Shown one piece after another: positions 1-8,345 of a stretch of 64,000 nucleotides of DNA. This DNA is from DATCJA01 sp963734635. GTDB taxonomy: Bacteria > Acidobacteriota > Vicinamibacteria > Vicinamibacterales > UBA2999. Position numbers and translations under genes: made by a program. Position 1 is the first letter of the stretch; each line of letters starts with the position of its first letter. A model generated the notes under the pieces. It did not search any database. It had not been told where the DNA came from and saw nothing but the letters and a program-made list of their open reading frames with translations. The stretch is from NCBI GenBank assembly GCA_963734635.1, contig CAVTIA010000002.1, positions 372,001 through 436,000 of the forward strand, given 5' to 3'.

Positions 1-289
1 GCACGCGGAGCGCCGTGACCCAGGCGTCCGGAGCGTCGTGGTCTGTGTGGCGGCCCCCGGTGAGACGATCCAAGGCCGTTTGTAGCGCCATGTCGTGCGC
101 CCCGACCCTGAGCTCAGTCGACGGCTGAAGGCGTCCTGGCCCTTCGACGCGCTCGAAGCCACTCTGACCATCGTCGAGGGGTGGACGCGCACCGACGGGC
201 GGGAGCATGGCCCCCGATGATAAACGTAAAAAAGGCGAAGGTCCAGGCAGAAGGCCAACGTAGGCCGGATCCTTTCCGGACCCGGCTGC
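1..289. other. Left edge, no supported gene
   Basis: I see no convincing gene here. A minus-strand ATG at 89-91 stays open for about 30 codons to the left edge, but it has no clear ribosome binding site and no recognisable product, so it is not called. There is a perfect 10-nt palindrome (CTGAGCTCAG) at 108-117. The stretch lies downstream of the alcohol dehydrogenase stop. Confidence 0.5.
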
Positions 290-1459
290 CTAGTGAGGCT
301 TCAGCACGACTTTTACGCAGCCATCCTGCTTGTCCCGGAACGTTCGGTACATTCTCGGTGCCTGTTCCAGAGGCTCCCGGTGTGTAACCACGAACGAGGG
401 ATCGATATCGCCGTTCTCAATGTGACGCAGCAGACGTGACAGGTACTTGTGCACGTGGGTCTGCCCCAGCTTCAGTGTCAACCCTTTGCTGAACGCCGCA
501 CCCATCGGCACCTTGTCGATAAAGCCGCCATATACACCGGGAATCGACACAATCCCACCCTTACGGCAGCAGTGGATCGCCTGTCGAACGGCCGTGGCGC
601 GGTCCGTCGCCAGATGCAGGGCGGTCTTCGCCTTGTCGTACCAGTAGTCGATGTGAGCGCCGTGCGCTTCCATGCCGACCGCATCTATGCACGCATCGGG
701 TCCAAGCCCACCAGTCATCGTCTTCAGACGGTCGAACACCTCGTCGTTCATGGAGTCGAGCGTCTCGGCACCAGCCTCAGCAGCCATCCGCAGTCGTTCG
801 GGCACCGCATCGATCGCGATCACCCGCCAGGCGCCGAGGAGAAATGCGCTCCGGATGGCGAACTGACCGACCGGCCCGCACCCCCACACTGCGATCGTGT
901 CGCCCGGACGAATGTTGCAGTTCTCGGCCGCCATGTAACCGGTGGGAAAGATGTCGGTCAGAAACAGCAGCTGCTCGTCGGTCAAGTGATCGGGCACCTT
1001 GAAGGGTCCGACGTCCGCGTACGGGACTCGGACGAACTCGGCCTGTCCGCCTGCGTAGCCGCCCATCATGTGCGAATAACCGAACAACGCACCGGCTGGG
1101 TAGCCATACAGCTTTTCGCTGATTGACGCGTTGGGGTTCGAGTTGTCGCAGACGGCCCACATCTCGTTGCGGCAGAAGTAGCAGTGTCCGCAGGCGATCG
1201 TAAACGGGACGATCACCCTGTCGCCTTTCCGAAGGTTGCTGACGGAGCGTCCAATGTCGACGACCTCGCCCATGAACTCGTGACCGAGGATGTCGCCTGC
1301 CTTCATTGTGGGTATGAAGCCGTCCATCAGATGCAGATCGGAACCGCAGATCGCGGTAGACGTCACGCGCACGATCGCGTCGCGGGGGTTGAGGATTGCG
1401 GGGTCCGGGACGCGCTCGACGGTGATCTTGTCGGTCCCCTCCCAGCACACAGCTTTCAT
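290..1459 (-). CDS. Zinc-dependent alcohol dehydrogenase, formaldehyde-dehydrogenase-like
   Basis: The 389-residue product is a medium-chain Zn dehydrogenase that should oxidise an alcohol or aldehyde with NAD(P) in the cytoplasm. The catalytic zinc ligands are visible as C38 in ICGSD and H60-E61 in LGHEFMG. A four-cysteine structural-zinc lobe follows (CGHCYFC with a fourth Cys eight residues on). The Rossmann motif is VWGCGPVGQ. The length and the long insert after VGMEAHG resemble the glutathione-independent formaldehyde dehydrogenase-like branch; the true substrate is unknown. The start ATG at 1457-1459 overlaps the stop of the upstream SRPBCC gene (ATGA), so the two are very probably co-translated. 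Confidence 0.9.
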   Translation of the reverse strand: MKAVCWEGTDKITVERVPDPAILNPRDAIVRVTSTAICGSDLHLMDGFIPTMKAGDILGHEFMGEVVDIGRSVSNLRKGDRVIVPFTIACGHCYFCRNEMWAVCDNSNPNASISEKLYGYPAGALFGYSHMMGGYAGGQAEFVRVPYADVGPFKVPDHLTDEQLLFLTDIFPTGYMAAENCNIRPGDTIAVWGCGPVGQFAIRSAFLLGAWRVIAIDAVPERLRMAAEAGAETLDSMNDEVFDRLKTMTGGLGPDACIDAVGMEAHGAHIDYWYDKAKTALHLATDRATAVRQAIHCCRKGGIVSIPGVYGGFIDKVPMGAAFSKGLTLKLGQTHVHKYLSRLLRHIENGDIDPSFVVTHREPLEQAPRMYRTFRDKQDGCVKVVLKPH

Positions 1460-2095
1460 CGTCGTCCTCCGACCGGCTGACCCTTCGTCGTCGGGATCTC
1501 GCCGGTCTCGATCAACTGCTTGAATCTGCGCAGGTCGTCGTGAATCTGAACAGTCGGCTCTTCGCCCAGAAGCCGAGCCACTGCGGCTCCAAGCTTCCCG
1601 GCGGGCGGGCTGTACCTGCAGGTGTACTCGCACCTCGGTACCGCGCGGCGTTTCACGAAAGTTGACGGAGCCGGCGGTCGAGACTTCCGATCCTTCGAGC
1701 GACTGCCACGCGATGAGCCGGCCGTCGATTTCGTTGATGATGCGCGCGTCCCATTCGACGTTCATTCCTGCGGGGCCGCGTGCAACCCAGTGAGAAATAC
1801 CGGCTTCCCGTTGTGACACGGCGCGGAGGTGATTCATGAATCTTGGGAGGTTTTCGAAGTTTCGCCAGAAGCGAAACACTTCGAATGGCGGTCTGCTGAC
1901 GGTCACCGCCTCCTCGACGTGAATGCCCGCGTACCCACCGAGCCGGCGACGCGTATCAGAATCGCGGTCCGCAATGACGCCAGTTCCATGCTGAGTCGGC
2001 CGACGCCCTTGACGTTTCGTGATTGCGTACACCGCCACCGCACCAGCTGCTACCATCGGCAGCCACGTTGCCCATTTCGCTGTTCCTGCCGCCAC
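1456..2095 (-). CDS. SRPBCC (START-like) membrane-anchored protein, one frameshift
   Basis: This is a SRPBCC/polyketide-cyclase-fold protein of about 212 residues. It has an N-terminal hydrophobic segment (WLPMVAAGAVAVYAI) followed by a ligand-binding-fold domain (EVFRFWRNFENLPRFM, WDARIINEIDGRLIAW). The start is GTG at 2095, chosen because a perfect AGGAGG lies at 2101-2106 on the minus strand. One extra base near 1611-1616 moves the reading frame; after it the family C-terminus continues (YSPPAGKLGAAVARLLGEEP) and ends in a TGA overlapping the dehydrogenase ATG. That overlap supports the corrected reading. Family members often sit beside stress or dehydrogenase genes; the ligand is unknown. 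Confidence 0.75.
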
Positions 2096-2156
2096 AACGA
2101 CCTCCTATGGAATAGGGCCGATTCCCAAGGCCGGCCCTCATGTAGGCTAAACACGC
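2096..2156. promoter_or_regulatory. Divergent intergenic region with TAGGCTAAA box
   Basis: These 61 bases separate the leftward SRPBCC/dehydrogenase pair from the rightward permease and must hold both promoters. AGGAGG (minus strand, 2101-2106) is the SRPBCC ribosome binding site. TAGGCTAAA at 2143-2151 sits directly before the permease ATG at 2157. If TAGGCT is a -10 element, transcription would begin at or next to the ATG, giving a leaderless mRNA. The same nonamer precedes the M49 gene at 33511. The promoter reading is inference. Confidence 0.4.
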
Positions 2157-3527
2157 ATGCAAACATCCCCGCATGTGGCCACGGTTCAGCTCGCGCGGCG
2201 CCTCGGATTTTGGGGCGTGGTCGGCATCGGCATCGGCGTGACGATTGGTTCCGGCATTTTCCGCACGCCCTCGGCAATCGCAACGAGGGTTCCAGACCCG
2301 CTGCTCATGCTCGCGGTATGGGTGCTCGGTGGACTGATTTCGCTCTGCGGCGCTCTCTCTTTTGCGGAACTCTCAGCTGCGTTGCCCTACACCGGCGGCT
2401 TCTACGTGTATCTGCGGGAGAGCTGGGGCCGGCTGATGGCGTTTCTGTTCGGCTGGTCTCAACTTGTGCTGATCCGGGCGTCCGCGATTGGCGCGATCAG
2501 CGCCGTGTTCAGCGAGTATTTGCTTCGATCGCTCGGCTACGATCCCGCGGCGCATGAAACCGTTGCGGACTCCATCGCCGCCGCCGCGATTGTCGGAACA
2601 GCCGCGGCCAATATTCGCGGTGTGCGCCTCGGCGTCGCGCTCGTCGGCGTGTCGACGGGCATGAAGTTCGGGGCGCTCGCGCTCATGGTGCTCGTCTCCG
2701 CTGCGCTCGGAGGCGCGGCAGGAGCATCGACTGCCCACTTCACCGCGGACGGCGGTTCCGTGGAAGCGGGGCTGTTCGGGCTCGCGTTGATTTCAGTGCT
2801 CTGGGCGTATGACGGGTTTGCGGACGCCTCTTATGTATCGGGCGAAGTGACCGACACCAAACGCGCGCTACCGCTGGCGATCATTACCGGCACGATCGCG
2901 ATTGTCGCAATCTACCTGGCTGTGAACGTGGCGTATCTCTACGTCAATCCAATCGATCGAATAACGCGCTCGCCATTGATCGCGGCCGACACCATGGGAA
3001 CGATCTTCGGATCGCTCGGCGTCGCCATGATCGCTGTTGTCGTGACAATATCGACGTTCGGCGCACTGATGTCGACAATGCTGACGGCGCCCCGGACATT
3101 TTTCGCCATGGCGACCGACGGGCTTTTGTTTCGCAGACTCGCTGGCGTACACCCGCAGTACGGCACGCCACACGTGGCGATAACCCTCGCGGCCGCTCTC
3201 GGTGTCGCGTTCGTATTCACCCGAACATTCGAGCAGCTGGCGGATGCCTTTGTACTATCGATATGGCCGTTCTACTGCATCGCCGTTGCAGGTTTGTACC
3301 GGCTCCGCCGCGTGAAGCCAGAATTGCCACGCCCGTACAAGGTTCCCGGGTACCCGGTGATTCCTGCGGTGTTCATCGCGGCTGGGGTCTATCTGGTCGG
3401 CAATGCGCTCGTCAACGATCCGCTGCCGACCGGTGTGACCTTCGCGATCATTCTTGCGGGCATTCCCGTGTATTACCTTGCGTTCAACGGAACTAGGAAG
3501 CGCGCGAAGGTTGCGAAGAACTCATAA
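2157..3527 (+). CDS. APC-family amino acid permease
   Basis: The 456-residue product is an integral membrane transporter of the amino acid-polyamine-organocation superfamily. It begins with the TM1 signature GVTIGSGIFRTP, which forms the unwound substrate-binding helix in the LeuT fold, and shows about twelve hydrophobic segments. TM6-like sequence is seen in LISVLWAYDGFADASYV, and the RPYKVPGYPVIPAVF block near the C-terminus is typical of the LAT/CAT branch. It probably exchanges or imports neutral or cationic amino acids; the substrate cannot be read from sequence. No Shine-Dalgarno is evident before the ATG. The gene ends four bases before a REP hairpin and converges on the DUF6351 gene. 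Confidence 0.92.
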   Translation: MQTSPHVATVQLARRLGFWGVVGIGIGVTIGSGIFRTPSAIATRVPDPLLMLAVWVLGGLISLCGALSFAELSAALPYTGGFYVYLRESWGRLMAFLFGWSQLVLIRASAIGAISAVFSEYLLRSLGYDPAAHETVADSIAAAAIVGTAAANIRGVRLGVALVGVSTGMKFGALALMVLVSAALGGAAGASTAHFTADGGSVEAGLFGLALISVLWAYDGFADASYVSGEVTDTKRALPLAIITGTIAIVAIYLAVNVAYLYVNPIDRITRSPLIAADTMGTIFGSLGVAMIAVVVTISTFGALMSTMLTAPRTFFAMATDGLLFRRLAGVHPQYGTPHVAITLAAALGVAFVFTRTFEQLADAFVLSIWPFYCIAVAGLYRLRRVKPELPRPYKVPGYPVIPAVFIAAGVYLVGNALVNDPLPTGVTFAIILAGIPVYYLAFNGTRKRAKVAKNS

Positions 3528-3530
3528 AAA

Positions 3531-3555
3531 GGTCCGGCTGAAGCCGGACACAACG
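3531..3555. repeat. REP-like palindrome, GTCCGGC family
   Basis: A perfect stem (GTCCGGCT and AGCCGGAC, 3532-3549) is followed by ACAACGT, a decayed form of the ACTACGT tail seen in other copies. It lies between the convergent stops of the permease (3527) and DUF6351 gene (3564), so it may also act as a bidirectional terminator. Related copies occur at 12057, 33473, 43207, 56772, 60921 and 60954. Confidence 0.8.
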
Positions 3556-3563
3556 TCGTCGGA

Positions 3564-5768
3564 CTACCGTGCCGCGGCCACTTGCGGTCCTAGCGGCGCA
3601 TTGAATGTCTGCCAGCTGTCGGTGGGACGCTGCTGCTCGACTCCCGGCTTCGACCAGTCGCACACGCCGTCTGGGAAGATTCTTCTCAGCCTCGCCATCT
3701 CCTCGCCGGTGAACGTGACTCTGTAATCCGACGAGTTGATGGGTTTCAGCTGGCATTTCGCGACATCGGAACTCACCGGCGCTCCTGCCACCCCCCGCGG
3801 AATCGAGTGGGCCGGATAGAGTTCCTCGCAGCGGCCCGAACCATATGTGGCAGGCTCGACGATCTTCTGGGGCCTGTCATCGCGAGTCCAGCACGCATCC
3901 ACCAAATCCGCCGGCTTTGCGCGACGGACTCTTACGATCTTCGGATCGCTCGACTTGTCGTCCGAAAGACTCGTCAGCCACCGGTCCATCTGATTGAGCG
4001 CTTCGGCGAGCACGGGGGCGCGCGTCGAATCACCCCACTTGCGGTCGTCGGTCAACATGACGTGGTTGTCCGTGTAGCCGTTCGCCTTACGCAGGCGCTC
4101 GCGTGTCGAGAATGACGTATACCGGATGTGGATGTCACCATCAGGGACATCGTCTCTGTATGCGCGGTAGTCGATGATCGGCGTGCTGGCGAGTCCACCG
4201 GCGCCGTTGAGCATCAGACCAGAGCGATACGCTGCGCGGATTGCAGCCGGATCCCCGACAGTGCGCCTGAGCACAAAATTCCCATCGTTGTCATAGCCGC
4301 CGACTTTCTCGTTTAGGTCGATGAACTGGGCGGTCGAGATTACCCGGCTGTTCAGCGCGGCAAGACCGTACTGAACGCCGACGTTATCGAGCGGCCGCCG
4401 CGCGAATCCGGTTGCCGGATCGCGCCCATATACGTTCACGGCATGGTCGTACACCGTGCAACGGGCCCCGCGGGGATTCTTCGCCGCATCGTAGACGAGA
4501 TCCTTCGGCAGCGCCTGCGGGCAATGCTCCGTTACGTGGATTCGACCGGCGCCCTCGTCAACGGACGTCACGGTTGCGAGGTTGCCAAACCCAGAAATCT
4601 GACGCTTCTGCTCGTTTGTGTAAGACAGTGGGGCTGTGTCGAAGTAGTGCTTCAGAAGGCGGGCGTCGGTAATAAAAGGCACCGTGCCGAACGCGACGTC
4701 GGGGAAGCTGCGTGCGGGCATGATGCCGTCCAGCAGACCCGGATATGCGTCGGCGATGTGATGCTGCTGGTAGGAGCCGCCGGACCCGCCCCAGCCGATC
4801 GTGAACTTCGGCACGCCATACGCTTCGATGAAGTGTTCCTTGACCATCATCATCGTTTCGGCGGCCAGTGTTTCCGCACAGTTGTTGCCGAACGTGTTCA
4901 ACGTCGCTGAAGCAATGGCATAGCCGCGCTGCAACATCACGTCATCGAGTACGCCGCCAGTCGATGTGCCCTGGCGATACCAGCCGCCGGTACATCCGCC
5001 GCCGAACGTGTAAATCAACCGGCCGTTCCATCCGGTGGGCCGCGTAAAGACATCGGGCGCCGGCTCAGCAGGGGTGTGGAGCATCGCAATCTGATAGATG
5101 GCCCTGTTGATGGTGCCAGTCTCGATGCGCACGACATATGGGACGAGGTGTCCGGTCAACGTGGTCACCATTGCAACGTCCGCCGGAATGGCCGCCCCAT
5201 CGGCAAGCGCTTTCAGGTCACCGCCCGCCGACGATCGATAGAGATAATCGACGCGCGTAACGATTGAGCAATTCTCGTCGAGCGCCGGCCCCAAGGTCCC
5301 GCCGGATTGAAGCTTGAAATTGCGCGTTTCGCAGACAAACGGCTGCTCACGAGGACCGGCCAAAACGGGTCCTGCGTTGGGGTGATTGACAACCGTCAAA
5401 CGCGACTCAGCGCCGCCACGCACCGTTGCGGCGACGGTGTTCGTGCCCATCGTCAGACCCGTAAGAAGACCCGTCAACGTAAGCGCGGCATTCTCGGTGC
5501 GAAAATTCGACGTTACATCCCGGCCGTTGAGGGTAACCCGGATATCACTTGCCGCCACACCAGCGGGAACATCGACCTGGATCAATGCGTCACCGCCACT
5601 CACTCTGTCGGGGCGGGGGTTGGATGCTACTCGCACCTCTACTCCAGCCTGCGCAGACGGAAATACGACCAACGACGCGACGATGGCTGCGGCTGCGATC
5701 AGTCCGTATGCCGCACGTCTGTTCCAGGAATGTCGCTGAGCCATCAGGCCGAGTATCGTTCCATCCAT
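3564..5768 (-). CDS. DUF6351 family exported alpha/beta-hydrolase-like protein
   Basis: The product is about 734 residues. It has a signal peptide (AAYGLIAAAAIVASLVVFPSAQA), a domain with the family hallmark RPDRVSGGDALIQVDVP and VTLNGRDVTSNF, then a large alpha/beta-hydrolase-like domain with a GWGGSGGS nucleophile-elbow motif. The DUF6351 assignment comes from these motifs. The start ATG at 5768 is chosen because AAGGAAGG lies just upstream; a further in-frame start at 5813 lacks that support. It is the last gene of an operon with four paralogous exported proteins, 52 bases after the nearest. Its reaction is not known; hydrolysis of an ester-type substrate outside the cytoplasm is inference. 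Confidence 0.8.
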   Translation of the reverse strand: MDGTILGLMAQRHSWNRRAAYGLIAAAAIVASLVVFPSAQAGVEVRVASNPRPDRVSGGDALIQVDVPAGVAASDIRVTLNGRDVTSNFRTENAALTLTGLLTGLTMGTNTVAATVRGGAESRLTVVNHPNAGPVLAGPREQPFVCETRNFKLQSGGTLGPALDENCSIVTRVDYLYRSSAGGDLKALADGAAIPADVAMVTTLTGHLVPYVVRIETGTINRAIYQIAMLHTPAEPAPDVFTRPTGWNGRLIYTFGGGCTGGWYRQGTSTGGVLDDVMLQRGYAIASATLNTFGNNCAETLAAETMMMVKEHFIEAYGVPKFTIGWGGSGGSYQQHHIADAYPGLLDGIMPARSFPDVAFGTVPFITDARLLKHYFDTAPLSYTNEQKRQISGFGNLATVTSVDEGAGRIHVTEHCPQALPKDLVYDAAKNPRGARCTVYDHAVNVYGRDPATGFARRPLDNVGVQYGLAALNSRVISTAQFIDLNEKVGGYDNDGNFVLRRTVGDPAAIRAAYRSGLMLNGAGGLASTPIIDYRAYRDDVPDGDIHIRYTSFSTRERLRKANGYTDNHVMLTDDRKWGDSTRAPVLAEALNQMDRWLTSLSDDKSSDPKIVRVRRAKPADLVDACWTRDDRPQKIVEPATYGSGRCEELYPAHSIPRGVAGAPVSSDVAKCQLKPINSSDYRVTFTGEEMARLRRIFPDGVCDWSKPGVEQQRPTDSWQTFNAPLGPQVAAAR

Positions 5769-5820
5769 GTAGCGCCTTCCTTCGGCAATTGGGGAAAGGT
5801 AAGCGGCAAGCACGAGACAG

Positions 5821-6573
5821 CTACCGCTCTGCCCCGCGTGTGCGGAATGCCTCGTCGAACGAGGAACACTCGTACTCGAGAAGCTGCATGTTCCGGTCGA
5901 GCCGCCGGTACAGCGGCATGCTCATCTTCCACGGCCGTGTAAACACCTTTGGATCCTCGATCGTGACCTCGTAGTTGATGTGATCGCGATCGATCGGCGT
6001 ATAGCGCTCGACGACGTGCAGCTGCTCACTATGATGGTTTCCGGCCCGGTCGAACCACGTCTGGTCGTTGAAGTGGACGACGTCGACGACCAGCGTGTCC
6101 CCGTCCCAGGTTGCGCGCGAGTCACCCATCCAGAACTCGATCGGGCCCCTCGGGTGCGGCGAGTTCATGAAGATATTCCGCACCGCGTGGCCGTATTCGT
6201 AGAGGATCGACACCTGCGTGGGTGTCTGGACGATCTGTAACGGCAAGCCCATGTAGGTGGCGCGGGGAACGCCCGGCAGCCAGCATTTGGTCTCGGGATC
6301 GAGTGTGGCTCGATTCGCGAAGTTCTCCCGCTGCTTCGCTGCCGCCTCCGGTCTGTACGGGATCTCGTTGCCGTCGACTACACCAAGACCGGCCGGAACA
6401 CCAGCTTCCGCGGGATGCGGCAGGATGTTCCACGCTGCGCTGTTCACCGCTTGCCAAATGCCGGACATATCAGGTTTGCCGTCCGGCGTGCGCAGCATGT
6501 TTTGCGCGACCGCATCAGGTGCGGTCGCAAGAAATACTGCCCCGATGATCCAAGCGACTGCTGTCTTCAGCAT
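5821..6573 (-). CDS. Exported protein of the TPDGKPD/GDSRGRW family, paralogue 1
   Basis: This is about 250 residues with a signal peptide (MLKTAVAWIIGAVFLATAPDAVAQ). It carries the conserved blocks of an uncharacterised family: RTPDGKPDMSGIWQAV at the mature N-terminus, WLPGVPRATY, GDSRATWDGDTLVVD, DQTWFDRAGNHHSE, and TIEDPKVFTRPWKM near the C-terminus. It is most similar to paralogue 4 (both share VPAGLG and ENFANRAT). The ATG at 6573 follows GAGGG; a GTG at 6585 overlapping the previous stop is the alternative. I recognise no enzyme fold. The conserved His, Trp and Asp residues suggest a binding or catalytic site in the periplasm, but that is inference. Confidence 0.8.
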   Translation of the reverse strand: MLKTAVAWIIGAVFLATAPDAVAQNMLRTPDGKPDMSGIWQAVNSAAWNILPHPAEAGVPAGLGVVDGNEIPYRPEAAAKQRENFANRATLDPETKCWLPGVPRATYMGLPLQIVQTPTQVSILYEYGHAVRNIFMNSPHPRGPIEFWMGDSRATWDGDTLVVDVVHFNDQTWFDRAGNHHSEQLHVVERYTPIDRDHINYEVTIEDPKVFTRPWKMSMPLYRRLDRNMQLLEYECSSFDEAFRTRGAER

Positions 6574-6581
6574 GGCGACCC

Positions 6582-7493
6582 TCACGGTTCACTGTGACTG
6601 TGGATCCGCTGCTTGCCTGACTTTGCAGCGATGCGGCCGGCTTCGAGGCGGTTGCTCACGCTCACGCCTTCCCAGCACGCTTCTTCGATCAGCTCGAAGT
6701 TCTTCTCGCGGAGCCGCTGAATCTGGTACGCGATCTTCCACGGCTGCGTGAAGACCTTCGGGTCCTCTATGGTCGCCTCGTAGTCGACCGTGTTCGCGTT
6801 CACGAACTTCCACCGCTCGACGACGCGCAGCGCGTCGGTGTAGAACGTGCCGTGAGAATCGATCCATGGTTGCTTGTTGTAACCGACTGGATCGAAGCGG
6901 AAATTGGTCGTCTCCACGACCAGCGTATTGCCTTCCCAACGCCCGCGTGAATCTCCCTGCCACGTGGCTGCACCCTTGGGCGCATGAGGGCGTCCGTCCA
7001 GCAGGATCACGCGGTAAGCATGCACCCACTCGAAGAGCATGACGACCTGTCCGGGACTCTGGAGAATCTGGATCGGTCCGCGGAGATTGCTTCGAGGTAC
7101 GCCCTGCAGCGAGCAACGATCTTCGGGCTCGATGTGCTGCAGCTCCGTAGGAGCCTCGAGGTTGATGAGATGCTCCCTTCGCTTCTCGATGGCCCACGGT
7201 TGGAACGGAATTCGTCCATTGGGAGGATCGATGATGACTTGCTTCCGCAGCCCGATGTTGGTCGCGGCCCGCTGTTGCATCTTGTTGTGTTCAGGGTCGC
7301 AGCATCCCTCCTCGAGACTGTGCCCTGCATTCGCAGAGTCAGCACTGCCCTCCCATGTGCCCTGAATGTCGGGTTGGCCATCCGGCAGGCGTGAAGGACT
7401 CCAGCCCTGTGCCGCGGCTGAGCCGGGTGCAGCCCACCAGACAACCACCACGAGTGCAAACGTCGTGAGAGAGTGCTGGAGTCGCGTGTTCAT
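6582..7493 (-). CDS. Exported protein of the TPDGKPD/GDSRGRW family, paralogue 2
   Basis: At 303 residues this is the longest of the four paralogues. A signal peptide (LTTFALVVVVWWAAPGSAAAQ) leads to the family motif RLPDGQPDIQGTWEG, then a private insert with a CC pair (LEEGCCDPEHNK), then GDSRGRWEGNTLVVE, TDALRVVERWKF and TIEDPKVFTQPWKI. It lacks the DQTWFD block of its neighbours, replacing it with KQPWIDSHG, so substrate range or partner may differ. Its stop overlaps the possible GTG start of paralogue 1, indicating translational coupling. Function unknown. Confidence 0.8.
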   Translation of the reverse strand: MNTRLQHSLTTFALVVVVWWAAPGSAAAQGWSPSRLPDGQPDIQGTWEGSADSANAGHSLEEGCCDPEHNKMQQRAATNIGLRKQVIIDPPNGRIPFQPWAIEKRREHLINLEAPTELQHIEPEDRCSLQGVPRSNLRGPIQILQSPGQVVMLFEWVHAYRVILLDGRPHAPKGAATWQGDSRGRWEGNTLVVETTNFRFDPVGYNKQPWIDSHGTFYTDALRVVERWKFVNANTVDYEATIEDPKVFTQPWKIAYQIQRLREKNFELIEEACWEGVSVSNRLEAGRIAAKSGKQRIHSHSEP

Positions 7494-7510
7494 AGCCGAC
7501 CGTCCTCAGC

Positions 7511-8341
7511 CTAGTTTCTTCCAGGCCGTTTCAGGAGCTCCATGTTCCTGTCGTTGACCTCGACGCAGGCTTCCTCGTAGAGCTCGGAACCGTAGTCTCT
7601 GTTGCGATTGAAGTAGATCGCGAACGTCCAAGGGCGCGTGTATACCTTCGGATCGGTGATGACGGCCTGGTACTCGATCCGGTCGGCGCTGACCACCGTC
7701 ATGCGCTCCGTCACGCGCATCGCATCACTGTGGAAGCTGGCCATGACGTCGAACCACGTCTGATCGTTGTGGTTTGTGACATCGACGACCAGCGTGTTCC
7801 CCTCCCAGCGGCCTCGGGAATCGCCCAGCCACAGCTTGACGTTCTCGGGAATGTGGGGACTGCCGTCGACCGGAATCACCCGGTACGTGTGGTGGGCCAT
7901 GTTGAAGATGACCACGTGGCCCGGCGGTTGGAAGATTTCGAACTCGCGATTGTTCATGTGGCGCGGCACTCCCTGAGGCCAGCACTGCGCGTTTGGATCG
8001 ACAAGTTCGGGCGTCGGATCGCCGTGGAGCTGATAGATCGGCTTTCTCTTTTCTGCCGCCCACGCCTGATACGGGATCTTCCCGTCGGGCGGATCGATGA
8101 TGAGGCTCTTGCCGCTCAAGGACGGGTTGGGCTTGAAGTTCTGATACAGCGACTGATACTCCAGGTCTTCGATGTTGTAGAAAGTGCCGACCGGGTTATA
8201 GATTCCCTGAATGTCGGGCTGACCGTCCGGCGTGCGCGGTGGCGAGTAGGGTTTCGCCGGCTCCTGCTGCCGTGCGTCGACGACGGCGATCAGGGACACG
8301 AGGGCAAGGACAGGTAACAACATCGGACAGCGGGATCTCAT
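7511..8341 (-). CDS. Exported protein of the TPDGKPD/GDSRGRW family, paralogue 3
   Basis: The 276-residue product has a signal peptide (MLLPVLALVSLIAVVDA) and the family blocks RTPDGQPDIQGIYNPV, CWPQGVPRHMNN, GDSRGRWEGNTLVVD, NDQTWFDVMASFHSD and TDPKVYTRPWTF. The normally invariant GIW reads GIY here. The ATG begins four bases after the paralogue 4 stop. Co-transcription with the other paralogues is very likely. No function can be assigned. Confidence 0.8.
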   Translation of the reverse strand: MRSRCPMLLPVLALVSLIAVVDARQQEPAKPYSPPRTPDGQPDIQGIYNPVGTFYNIEDLEYQSLYQNFKPNPSLSGKSLIIDPPDGKIPYQAWAAEKRKPIYQLHGDPTPELVDPNAQCWPQGVPRHMNNREFEIFQPPGHVVIFNMAHHTYRVIPVDGSPHIPENVKLWLGDSRGRWEGNTLVVDVTNHNDQTWFDVMASFHSDAMRVTERMTVVSADRIEYQAVITDPKVYTRPWTFAIYFNRNRDYGSELYEEACVEVNDRNMELLKRPGRN

Positions 8342-8345
8342 GGCG

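Noticed and set aside
89..91. Minus-strand ATG at the left edge as a gene start
   Set aside because: Only about 30 codons are visible, with no ribosome binding site and no known motif.
3531..3555. REP copies as plain intrinsic terminators
   Set aside because: Copies also lie between divergent genes (33473) and inside coding regions (43207, 60922) and lack T-runs, so termination cannot be their general role.
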